Notes under the pieces: generated by a model | Told to the model about the DNA's origin: nothing | Seen by the model: the letters and a program-made list of their open reading frames with translations, nothing else | Database searches by the model: none | NCBI GenBank assembly: GCA_009869945.1 | Contig: WIXG01000041.1 | Span: 186,001-250,000 of the forward strand | DNA length: 64,000 bases | Reading direction: 5' to 3' | Source of the DNA: Mesaphorura yosii | Lineage: Eukaryota > Arthropoda > Collembola > Poduromorpha > Tullbergiidae | Program-made: the position numbers and the translations under genes | In this document: piece by piece, positions 1-11,682 of the stretch | Numbering within the stretch: the stretch's first letter is position 1 | Layout of the letters: each line of letters starts with the position of its first letter

Positions 1-3000
1 AGTAATTGTTAGTGATGTGATACGAGTAATCTTAAAAGTAGAGGGGCAAGGCGACAATCGACAATATAGATAAGTAGAGAATGGAGGCACTCTCGCTGGC
101 AGCGGCAGCAGGTGCTAATTAAATGTGCCACTCCCACTTGCAAAGCTAATTTGAACGAATACCACTTGTCGTTGTCGTCACCATCGCTGTTTTTCATTGC
201 TCGTTGGTGCTATGTGCTATAGTATCGGCCATGGCCATTGACCATACTTGCTTTGCTGTGCTGCTTGAGACATTGTCACGACCATGGGGCATGTCTCGTC
301 ATTTACAGCGGCGGCAGTGCAGTTTGCAGTTTGCAGTCCATCAAGGTTCATGCCATGTCTAGGCTGAATCTGATAGTCTCACGTCTCATCACAGTCACCT
401 TGAGCGATGAGAGCCCAAGAGTCTCGATCCTCGTAAGTTCCAGACATTGACTGACTGGCTGATCAAGCCTGACGTAATTGCAAATGACTCGGTCGTTTGT
501 TTGCAGACAAAAATAGCACGACAAAGGCATGTGATCGAATGGTCCACTGAACCGTTAACTATTGGCCATTGATTAAATGTCACTGCACATCACGTCGCGT
601 CGCAGATTTCATACATAGCAAATAACCCGTGCCGTGCATCTCTGTTTTCTACGTCTATGTGTGGGACGAATAAAATAGTTGGCGTCGGGAGTTTTGAATT
701 ACTTTTTCCCTGTATTCACATACGTATTCATGTGCATATTGCACGTTGCGGTTTGCCCGCGTTTGCGAAATGCGAATCTGCCATTGCCAATTTCTCATCT
801 GTAGGCTTTGATTCATTTTCATTTGCAAATGCAGTTTCAAAATTTCATCTTGCCTTCTTACCCTCGCTGCCGCCATTATGCAGATGCGGCTGTGGCGTCT
901 AACATGTTCTATGTTCCATTACCACATTATTATTCGCGCCTGGTTAAATTATGCTGATGAAGTATTCAGTTCAGCGATTTGCTGTTTCAGATGTTTGAGG
1001 CCGCCGTAGTCGTGGACCATGAAATACCGAAAGAAGAAGGCGATTCATAAAATATGGAGAGGCAGACATGTGGATCGTGGGTCGGACTTTAGATAGAAAC
1101 CGCCTGGCTTTGCATTTTGCTTTGCGAAATTTCAATTAAACCGTCCGCTCCGCTCTGAAATGTTTTAAATGTATGCCTGGCCTCCGCCTGCGTGCGAGCG
1201 AGTGCGTGTTACGTAATAATGACACTAAAATATTCACATTGAGACACATCCGTGCTAGAAGAAGGAAGCATACCCTTGCCACTGTTACTATTGTTCTTCA
1301 CAAATATCACCATTAGTAAATACGCGACTGCTGAGCTAGCTATCGTGCCAAATTTACGTCAACGTTATCCGGGACGAAATCCTGTTCGAAATATCATTTT
1401 CTCTTTCAAATTCATTTGCCAGTGCCAGTGATAACGAAATATTGTTATTGTTTTTGTTTTGTTCATAAACACTCTACAAATATCACTGGGCCACCACTGC
1501 CACCTAATAATGAGCCCCTGATGCTATGAAAAGAATCCGAAGTCAAGATACCAGGCAAACAATGCACAGCAACATCGGAAATCCCTTTCGCTCCCTGTCT
1601 TGAAGACAATTTCCCATTTCACTTTGTAGCGAGCATGCACGTTACTGACGTTACACATTCTACGCAAAAACGCGAACTGCTTCCATTACTCCACCACAGA
1701 ATGCAGAACTGACGGAACGGATAAGAAATTCGCTGGCAATATTGTCCATGTCCACGTAGAGTAGCGTGTGAAAGGAGGGGGAATATTTGCACGATGAATT
1801 AGATCGCCCTTTTGGCTTTGTTTGTGGTTTAAGATGAAAAACGTGCGATGCTCCCTCTTGTTGCCATTTTAATGAGGGCGATTCTCGCTATCTCGATCCT
1901 GTGTTTGTGTTTGTAATTCCGGTATCAATAAAAACAACGCGTCATCGCGTTGGAGGAAGCATGTTATATGGTTAATGGGTTAGCTTCTTGTTCTTGCGTT
2001 GAGTTTCGTGGAAATAATAATCAACGTTTCGCGTCTTTCAGATGCACGCTATGCTATGTATAAGAGAGTTTAGCATCTAAAATTTACCCTATCCTCAGTT
2101 GCATTCGCGCTTTCTGTTTGGGCTTGAATTTTGTGCCACGGACGTTAAGAATGTCAAAATTGGTCAAGTAGAGTTTTGAGTTTGAGGAATTTTCTATTTG
2201 CTTATAGGAATGAACATTTCAATGAGTCTCACTAAGCAATGAGCCGAATCAGAAAGGATGGTATGCACTAAGGGATGTCTTTCGGCTACAATTTTTTATT
2301 TTTGCGATTAATAGGCCTTAGTCCATAGAAAAATAATCCGTCGATACCGGACTCGAAAACTTGAATTTCCCGGGTCCTGGAGTCGGTTGAAGCGACGATT
2401 CCGAGAAGCATAACTTTATTATTGCCGATTGTCGTCTGAACTTATGTTACGGACAAAGGCCGCAAAAGTTATGGCCCATTGACTGTTGGTCGGTCAGGTA
2501 GAATTCCACTGCTATTGTTTTGAACCTCTGTCGACGGTGTGAATGCCAAAAAATTCCTATGGCATGATTCTCCCTCCATTTCTCGTTCTTTGGAATTTAG
2601 AATTCACAAAAAGGTGGTGTGACTTCTTAGGAATTGAGCATTGGGCTGAGAGGTCGTTTCACTGTTTATACCGCACTTTGTTTACTGTGTAGGCACAGAA
2701 ACGTGTTTTTCGTATTTTAATGACTCATTTCCGAAAGCCAAACCGGGGACAGGTTTTGAGTTTGAGCGTTGAGGTAGATTGCGTTGTTTATTGTTTTTGA
2801 ATCTTTAATTAATAATTAATAGCACGGCAATTTGGCGATGGCTGGATGGTTCGGCTCGTTGACGTCAGCAGTCAACAATCGGCGCGGCGCTTCGAGTTGT
2901 TTACATTTGTTCTGCCTCTGTAATTCCCCATTACCATTGAGAATGAATGAATTCGTACCGAAGCGGCAGGGTACGGGCACTGGACGTGGATGCTCGCATT

Positions 3001-6000
3001 GTATGAAATGATAAAGAGATTTCATTTGTCGCTAATTTTTGATTATACGACTAACGACTGTTGGGAGTTCTTATCCGAGAGTTTAATCAAGTTCTCGCCC
3101 TTTGGCAGCCGCCAACGATACTCATACTTCTACTTCATTTCGCAGCGGCGTGCAGCGTAGCCCGGAATTAATGAATAATATGATTATTGTAAGTTAAGCA
3201 CACACACGTTGCACTTCAATCCATCATCGTCATCACATCGCAGCCACAAAGAGAAATAGCCTACCATTCCGATGAGGTCTCAAGGTTACTTTTGCGAATT
3301 GCCAACATGGAGCAGTAGCGAATATATTTTTGCAAACACAACACATTACACATCATGCTACTAGGCATCATACACATGGCTCGGCTCAGGTCTGACTGTG
3401 GCTGTTGCTCTCAAGGTTGCGTTCTTTATTATTAAACTGAACCAAGCTCTGACTCTGAGCCTGCTGCCCCTGTTGTACAGCATAATGAGCACAATGGTTC
3501 AAAGCTTGTTGATATTCGACACATCGATACTAATATCATATTTGTATCCATGCATGGTACCAGCTTACGGTTACGGATATGCCTTCGCCATGGAAATTGG
3601 CAATGGTATGGCCGTATACATGCAGGACGCAGTACAAGCGTAAGGTGACGAGCAATAAATTGTAAATGAATACAAATCCCTGGTCGCATTCAGCATGAAC
3701 TTCAACTCCAGACGAGTCCGCCATTTATCTAGTTTTGAAAACGTTACCTTTAATTGTGGGCGTAGTTGACTCTCAGCATTAAATGACTTTAATCCATGCC
3801 ATGTGGCCATGTATTTTGATCTGGAATCGCAATTCGCAAAATGATGAAGCCAAATTTTGGTGATTGCATCTTTGAAATATGAATGAGAAACAACTTTGCC
3901 ATTTCCAGCGTAGCCTGTACTTGGGAATATTGAATTGACTACATCGTCGTGAGCCCAGGAAGTCGTTGACATTGCCACACCGAACCGAGAACTGCAATTT
4001 TCAGCCGATTCATTTCTTGCACATTAATTTAAGACATTTCTGTCTCTTCACTTGATTCATACTTTATCAGAAAAGTGGCACTGACACTTTACATTTCCAT
4101 GTTTTGCATAATAGAAAGAGAGGACATACCAATAATGAGATCAAATTCCTTGCTTCGCTTTCTGATGCAGTGGAATCATGTTTGTGGTTGACACCAGATA
4201 AACAAGGTCTCTGCTCCGTGGCTATGTTACAAAAGTGATAATTACAGCACGGAACGGCTTGCTATTTATGAATGAGCGTCGTGGTCGCATCTCGCATGTT
4301 GTGTTGTGTCGCAGTCGTGTGGGTCATGTTTGTGTTTCATCATCATCTTTAATGCTCTGCTCTACTCCTCCGAGCTTGATCTCTTCAACGAGACGAGTCG
4401 TGTCGTCGTCGCGAAGAGCGCCTATGTATTTATCCGTATTGTGTACGTAGCACATTTTTTATTCATATTTCTGTAATGTGCCCCTACGTGTAATTCCATG
4501 ATTACGATTATTACACGTGGAGTTTTTTCGCGTAAGGCCATGCGTGTACATGCACACGTTTGACTCTGCCGCGTACAAACACTGCGTTCGGCGTTCCTCA
4601 TGACTCGGTTCTGCAGATTAGCAGCAAGCGTAAACATAAACAAGTTTTCTTGAACCGCCTACGGCTCCGTGGTTCGAGACTTGGCTGTGTATCCATCTAC
4701 GGGCCAGCGAGAGCGCGGACAACGCCAGGCTTCTCAGAACGAGAACAAATGGCAATTGACATATAAATACCGCACAACAAAACAACACAAAAGCGACGCG
4801 TGTAACGTGACGACCTTCCTGAGCATCGGGTGATCGAATGACTCACGGAGTGCGATGTGCGAATTTGCCAGTTGGGAATTCGAATTGGAAAAAGGTTCCA
4901 GCACGTGATGTGGTATGTTTCTCTCGTTCTACGGTCTCACTCAATTGCCAAAATTGGCATGGCTACTAAAAAGACAATAAAATAAATTTGCAAGGAGCCA
5001 ATGCGTAGAGGACAAGTGAAGCTCCCCTCGTCCGCCCAAGAATAATCCTACACATGTAGCATGTTTTGGTAAACAAGTGTGGACCATGAGCAGGCCATTC
5101 ATTTATGCAAATGCGAATTACAAGTGTCTCTTTGTAATTTGCAAGAATTGTGATTGTTGCACGGTTCGGCAATTTGACTTTGACAGTTATGTGATAAATT
5201 CGATATTGGTTAGCCACGAATCACGAGACTCGGACGTAAATGCTTTGACTCATCATCATTGTCATTGTCACCGTCAACAACATCGTTTCGCGTTTCGCAG
5301 AAAACCTATCTGATGAATAGAAAATACAACACCTACCCACTGTCGTTTTTGTTTTTGTTTACGCTGCATTACGAATTGCAAAATCTCGTGTTGTGATGTC
5401 CAGCACAAGCGACGAGTCAAGGCAGCGATTTACGTCACGCGCCGTGAGTCGAAGCCGTCGAACAGAGCTGTGAGAAGTTTTTTGCTGGTTGGTCTATGAA
5501 GAAGCTTGATTTAATGCGATTGCGATGGTCTGGAATGCGAACACTTGTTGATGTTCTGACTGGCCAACAAACCAGCAAAATTTGCAGTCATAAGCGACGT
5601 GTAAAATCAGACTTCAAATAAGAGGAGAAATCGTGTTAGTGTTTCGCAACGAGCTGTTGGCTTTGTCGTCGTCACATTTTTAATCAGCATATGATTACAA
5701 ATTTTATTATAGCGCTTTGCGCGTGTAGCCCATTTATACGAATCAGTGTCCACTTAATAATTCTGACTCTGTTCTGCCAAGCTATAATTATGATGTGGGG
5801 CCCATCCTCCCATCTCAACCAATCGCGAAGACTCACACTCGTCGTCGTCGTTTAAATATCAACAACTTACTCTTCCAATGTTTGGGTCTGGTCGTAGTCT
5901 ACGTGTCTTCGGCTTCCGCAATGCAAAACCAGGCCAGGCCGCACACGCATATTTGCATTGGTATTTCGCACACACGATGACAACGCAGGCAAGATAATGA

Positions 6001-6117
6001 CTGCATTTTCTCTGACTCCCTATTCTGGTTGCCGTCCGAGTTGAAGGCCGTATCGCTAATCACGATTTTCGATTCAGGTGCCACCACAGGCGAACCAAGT
6101 TCTTTGTTTTTCATTAC
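1..6117. other. Noncoding flank, no gene recognised
   Basis: No ORF here has the codon pattern, splice context or similarity of a real exon. The longest open stretch (3571-3978, minus, 135 codons) has no recognisable domain. The sequence is A+T-rich with short simple runs, such as CA at about 3201-3208. A TATAAATA box lies at 4762-4769, but no gene can be tied to it. The stretch may hold upstream regulatory DNA or untranslated exons of the downstream REPTOR-like gene, which I cannot show from sequence alone. Confidence 0.5.
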
Positions 6118-6449
6118 GGGTTTGATAAATACATGGAAACACGAAATTTTGGATGGGAAAACTCTTTATGAAAACCACTTTGGGCCAAAACTATTTCCTC
6201 TATCAATAATGGCCAGAGCCGTTGGGGTTAGGCTTTTTGGACTCCCATATATCGGGACCTCAACAATCCTGGCTTAATTTCCTCGAAAATTGTGGCTGGA
6301 AGTTCTTAAACATTTCCAAACACTTTTTCATGCATTTTTTTGGGTTTGATTTCCAGCCATGTCTAGGGAGGAGATAGTTTTGGTGCAAAGGGGTTTTATA
6401 AAAAGATTTCTGATCCAAAATTTCGTGTTTCCATGTCTTTACCAGACCC
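6118..6449. repeat. Foldback / MITE-like element with ~85-bp inverted arms
   Basis: The left arm (6118-6203) and the reverse complement of the right arm (6365-6449) align by eye at roughly 80% identity with about one gap. They share ACATGGAAACACGAAATTTT and CCAAAACTAT. The interior of about 160 bp encodes no transposase. Terminal inverted repeats with a short non-coding core are typical of non-autonomous DNA transposons (MITEs). I see no convincing target-site duplication and no second copy in this window, so the family is not assigned. Arm divergence suggests an old insertion. Confidence 0.7.
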
Positions 6450-6625
6450 TTAATTAAACATGGCGGTTGCTACATGCACTTTTAAAAGCCCCACACTGTA
6501 ACATCATTGATATTAGTTTAAAAATTAAAGACGACGGCTAGTGCAGACCTTAACCTACCTTAATTTACTCAATTAAAAATGGCGGTTGCAACATACCCTT
6601 TAAAATTTCGCATACTGTATTTTCG
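6450..6625. repeat. Diverged direct repeat, two copies ~119 bp apart
   Basis: Copy 1 (about 6450-6500) and copy 2 (about 6569-6625) share the core AAATGGCGGTTGCAACAT, with AACATGGCGGTTGCTACAT in the first, followed by a similar AT-rich tail. The pair abuts the right end of the foldback element. It could be an extension of that element or a separate local duplication. No coding function is seen. Confidence 0.5.
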
Positions 6626-7651
6626 GCGTCACTGTCTCGGTCAGAAACAGCAAAAAACGTAAGCCAGTAGACGGGCGATTTGCAGCTGCCATTTCAACAT
6701 TTTAGCGACGTATATGATTAAACAACATAGGGTAAAAGGAAAATTTGCATATTTGTTCAGTAACATAACCAAAAAATATTTTTACATACGCCAACTGATA
6801 AATCTGCAGGCCGTATAATTTGTTCTCTTTCATTAATGTGGTACGAATTTATAAAATGGAAAAGTTTAAATTGAAATTGAATTGAGGCACCCTTATAAAA
6901 ACTTCAAAAGAAAGTACGGAGTTGCCTTATTGATCTGAAGCCTATTGATGGTTGCACGGCAGGCAAGCGAGCAGCGGGTGGCTTTGAGACCAGGACAAAA
7001 ATTGTATTGGCATCATAATTCCAGTCGTTTGCTTTGTATGGTAAAATTCAATTCCGAATTCCTAACTTTAGTTTCTGCAAACAGCTGCGCACTTTGTTTT
7101 ACGCCCATGCTAATATCCTTTCATGTCGTTTGTCGATGACTGGAATCAAATCAAACACAAGGACGAGACGAGACGGGAGGCTAATAGCTAAGCATTATTG
7201 GTATAGTTTCGTACTTGCTGGCTGGTTGATTGGTTGGGATATCTCGCATTTCGACCTCTGACCTCTGGACTCGTCGGTCTGTGGTCAAGCCGTGAGGCCC
7301 GATGTCCCCTGATGATACTCGCGCATTCCGTTAATAATATTATCATCATCATGACGCATATCAGTTGCTGCTGGTGAAATGCTCTTTATGTACATACTCT
7401 GTGGATTTTTTCGTACACGTAATTCATAGCTCATTTGTCATTTCCGTACTTCATTTTCTAATTCTTTTCCGTTCTGTCTAATTTCTTACAGCTGGTCAGC
7501 TCGATTGATTGGCCGAAGAACGTCGTTTGCGTCTGGGATCTTGTGAGTTGGTGTCGCTCGTTGGACTGACGAAACACAAGAGTCCGAGAGCGAAGGCTGT
7601 GTCACAGACCGAAGAAGCATCGCAGAAAGCTTGAGGTGGCTCATTTGGAAA
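6626..7651 (+). other. Upstream region and probable 5' UTR exon of the REPTOR-like gene
   Basis: A strong acceptor (pyrimidine tract then CTTACAG) ends at about 7490, and the sequence runs from there into the first coding ATG at 7652 without another splice site. An untranslated leader exon of about 160 bases with a further 5' exon upstream is therefore likely. No other coding potential is seen. Confidence 0.45.
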
Positions 7652-10600
7652 ATGTCCCAACTTTTACAAGTCAACCACGTCAACCAAAGACATCTCAAAG
7701 CACAATCCGGTGAAAACAGCCCCGTCAGCCCAGGAATGATTGCAACAAGCCCGAGTGGACTCAGTCCCATGTCTATGGGCCCTTCCAGCCCTCAGGGCAT
7801 GCCCATCCCTCGTCGCCCTCCGATGGACACACAGCACTGGAACAACCAGGGCGGCCACAACATGACAAACACCACTATGGCTGCCCTCTGGAACGTGATT
7901 CCGGCCGACCCCGTCATGGAGAACTACACTTACGACCAGACCAGTAATCAGATACAGAACGACTTGGACATGGCGATGGAGGGCGAGCTGTCCAAGCTCT
8001 CGATGGCCGTTGACGAAGACGACATCTTCAAAATGGAGCGCGGCGACTTCCTGGGTCCCACGCTTTCCGAGCTGAATGCGCCCGACGCGGACACTCTGCT
8101 CGATGGACTCAACTTTGACGACTTGTACTGGCCAGCGGATCCAGCCGCGCCAGAAGCCACGCCATCCCCACAGACGCCCGCAGGCGGGTTGGACCCGGAC
8201 GGAGACCTCGTTCCGTTCCAGTGCCAGCCATCAAGCTCCTTCCCTCCGTTGGGTGGTCACAAAGTGTACGCGAATGCGGGCATGAGTGTTCCGGCCTCCA
8301 CGCTTTCAGAACTTACGCCATTTAATCTGACGCAGCCGGGCCCTGTTCAATCAGAGGCCAACTACGCCCCGCTGCCGCCGTCCACGTCGTCTGCTCCACA
8401 ACAATCCAGGTACGTCCGCATGCTCAAGGCCCACATTTTATTCCTCATGTGATCTGTGTAGTCCCCATAGCCCTTTATCGAATAGTTTGGTTTAATATTT
8501 CTGAGTAATACTTCGAATTGCAAACGTAGGGCTTTGTTTGGAAATAATAGCAGCTCAGGTGGACTGCGCGAGCTCCTGCTGCGAAGAGAGTTGCAAAACT
8601 CATTGGAGTCGCCCGACACTAGTCCGCTGGGTCAGTCACTTCCGCGCTCCATGCTGACTTCCTCCCCAGGCTCACTCTCACCACGACTTTCGACTTCGGC
8701 TCCTTCTGGTCAAGGGGTCAATCCCTGGGAGACTTGGCAGCAGCGACGCGAGGCCGTCTGGGCTCGTCGCGACCCTCGACCCCACATTCTGTCGACTGGG
8801 TCGCTGGCTGAAGGAGCCTCATCGTCCAGCCTTAATGCGGGTAAGTTGGTCATTTCCTGAACGGTGAGGTGACAAACTCCGACTTCCTTGCAAGCGTGGT
8901 TGAGTCGTTTCCGCCTCATCATTCAATGCAAAGCTTAACGTTTCCGACGGCAAACTACAAACACAAAGCTCATTCGCAGTAGACATGTGATGCAGTATGC
9001 AATTTACAGCCGTCATCATCATCACTTCAGCACGTAAATTTATTGAGTATTCGATTCCTTAGAAGCTTCCATTCCATCTGCAACTTGTCGATAAAGAATA
9101 AGGAAGGCGACTCGGTCGTACATTCACGCTGTGTTAACGTGTGACAGGCAGCAACTTAGCAGTTTTGGTATCATAATTAAGCAATTTCAAACGAATTCAA
9201 CGAAAAAGTAGGTCAGCATTTAAAAATTTTGTAAAGCACAGCAACTCAACGTCCGCTACGCTACGCAGTGGCAGTCAGAGATTAAATCTAGTTCCAAAGT
9301 CATCTTCACCTTACCGTCTTCATTTTCCAGTTCACATTCATAAATCCATAACGAAAGTCGCAGTGTAGATCGCTGCTACGAGTCAGGCAGGTTAATTACG
9401 CATATAGCCTTGTTCCACAGTAAATTGTGCTGTGCAGCATGTCTGGTAAATCAGCTCAAACTGATCATCGTCTCATCTTGCAGTTTGTGCTCATCCACGT
9501 CATACTTGTATTGTATTCGCAGACGTTCTGAGCCCTGGTCGAGAGTTCTCGCTGTCTATGGACGAAGGATTCGACTCCGATGACGTGAGCGACGGAAACA
9601 GCAGTGACGAAGGTACATATGCAAAGTGCAACCTGCGAATTTTAATTGACTTAGCAGTATTAATTGAATTAATTATGTCAATGGAGATAATGAAGCAGCT
9701 GAATTTGAGAAATCCATCAACCTGCAAACTCCTTCATTTATGAATCATCATTCGAATCATCACGCATTGCGCTTAGGCTTAGAATCAGGTCATAATTAAT
9801 ATGCGAATGCGAGTGCAATCCTTCCGAAACATTTCCATGTGTCATTGTCATCTGGTAACGTGAAATAGTCTGGTAAATGATTTTAATCACAGCGACACAC
9901 TCTCGGGCTGTGATTCGCTGTTTTCGTGCAATTCTCGTGAGCTTTTCTCTACACTTACCTTGGGAGACACTCGTGCGTTAACGTTTAGTTCCGACTTTGA
10001 TGATATGTTTAATTGAACTAACAAGTTCTAGTGCGCATGACATGAGACCTGAAATGCGGTCTTGTTTTCTGATTGCAGAGTCTGAGGTGAGTGAGACCGA
10101 CAGCAACGCTGGAAGCACGAGTGGCAATCGGCGAGAGCGCTTCTTCTGGCAGTACAACGTGCAAGCCAAGGGGCCCAAAGGACAAAGACTCGTGCTGGCA
10201 CCCACTCAAGAGGACCCGCACGTCTTGCAGCGGCCTACGGACCCTGTTTTTAGCCCTCTGTGCCACATTCAGGGCATCAAGCACAGGTAATTACGGCACC
10301 GAGTAAAAATGAATGATGAAGTGACAAGCTGGCAAATTTAGCATCATGATTCTAATGCTGATTCTGGTATTATTTACCACAGTGGAAAGGCTCGCAAGGG
10401 TGACGGGAATGACTTGACTCCAAACCCACGAAAGCTGTGGGCCATTGGCAAGGAGTTGGATCGCCTCAACAAGATAATATCCGAGATGACTCCAGTCGCT
10501 GATCTTCCGAGTGCAGTCAAATCGCGTTCCAGAAAAGAAAAGAACAAGCTGGCATCAAGGTAGGCCATGGCCACAGCCTAGCGTGTGCAAGCGCAAATTG

Positions 10601-11682
10601 ATTCACCTATTCGTTACATGACATCACACGCAGCTCATAAACTCTATACAGCAAATAGCGAGCCCATTTGATGCATAACACGAGCCGCTATCGTTGCCGT
10701 TCTTATTTTGTTGGAGCTTAAGCTTTGGCTTGTGCACGACCTTCATCTGCCCTTGCAACGTGCAGCTTTAATTGAGGAAGATGCAATTTCGCTCATGCTG
10801 TGGTTTTTGTGCATTTCAGAGCCTGTCGACTCAAGAAGAAAGCTCAACATGAAGCCAACAAACTCAAGTTGTACGGACTAGAACAAGAGCACAGTAAGTG
10901 CGAATTTTCGCCTTCACATGTTTTATGCAATGCAACGCAAGGATTGTTCTCTGCGAATGCGAATAATCGATTCCATAATTTCAATTCCGACACATGTTCG
11001 GGACGAGGCACAAGGTTGTTGCAAAGCGCACCGATGACATTGTGCATTGACGCGAGAGAGCCAGCTAGACAGAGCTGAGCTGCATAACAACCGAAGCTTT
11101 TTTGCACGAATAACCTTGAGCTCCGGTTAAAGTGCATGCACATGATGTGTATAAATACTTTACGGGTGACGTAAACCACTGCACTTCTTGGAATCCCGTG
11201 CGTTCCAGTTCCAACAACAGATGTTGAGTTATCACTATCGCATCGCATGTTGGTCGCATCTTGTCTGCAACATCTCACCACCTTGCTCTTGGCACCACAA
11301 CAAGCCTTTACTTTGTCCTTTGCGAATTAAATTGTCAGATTCTAATCTTTGCTAATGCTTTATCTCCATTTCAGAACGTCTCATGACGGCCATTGAGCAG
11401 TCTCGTCAGATGATATTTTCGCACATGGATGGCACGAGTTCCGATCTCTCCGAGCCGCTGAGCGCCAAGATTGAGCGAATCTCGAAATATGGAACAAGTA
11501 ATTGAGCCAAATTAAATACGTTTTCGTGTGTAAGATGGTTTTCAACTTTACTAATGACAACAACCACTTTTGCCCATTTTTCAGCAGGTCACAGAATTGG
11601 CGGTCATACGACCGAGTATGTCAACCGCGTTCTGGATAAAGTCAAGCAGGGCGTGTCCGACGGTGGCATGAACGACCTCTAA
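7652..11682 (+). CDS. REPTOR: REPTOR / CREBRF-type bZIP transcription factor
   Basis: This is a nuclear bZIP factor of the CREB3-regulatory-factor family. Drosophila REPTOR is a TORC1-controlled activator of starvation genes. The exons are 7652-8409, 8530-8840, 9523-9612, 10079-10286, 10383-10559, 10820-10893, 11375-11497 and 11585-11682, giving 612 residues with continuous frame. The conserved [16 protein letters not shown] block and the DPVFSP...IQGIKHSGKARK block match CREBRF. They are followed by [16 protein letters not shown] and the basic region around [17 protein letters not shown] (residues 506-522), then a short zipper. The N-terminal half is acidic and Pro/Ser-rich, consistent with an activation and phosphoregulated region. 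The first ATG in the exon is used; TTG codons upstream open the same frame but are not credible starts. The last intron ends in a NAGNAG acceptor. Family identity is strong, but which TORC1 sites are kept cannot be told. Confidence 0.93.
8841..9522 (+). other. REPTOR intron 2
   Basis: This is a 682-base intron with a GTAAGT donor and a TATTCGCAG acceptor. I see no nested gene or repeat in it. The other REPTOR introns longer than 250 bases (9613-10078, 10560-10819, 10894-11374) are likewise empty by eye. Confidence 0.75.

Noticed and set aside
3571-3978. 135-codon minus-strand ORF
   Set aside because: No domain, no splice context, amino-acid make-up like chance translation, and overlapping ORFs in other frames.
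4655-4685. tRNA-like B box (GGTTCGAGACT)
   Set aside because: No A box or cloverleaf arms at suitable spacing.
4762-4769. TATAAATA promoter box
   Set aside because: A good match, but no exon can be attached downstream; such 8-mers are expected by chance in AT-rich DNA.
10844-11281. 145-codon minus-strand ORF
   Set aside because: Overlaps a REPTOR exon and intron on the other strand; no domain.
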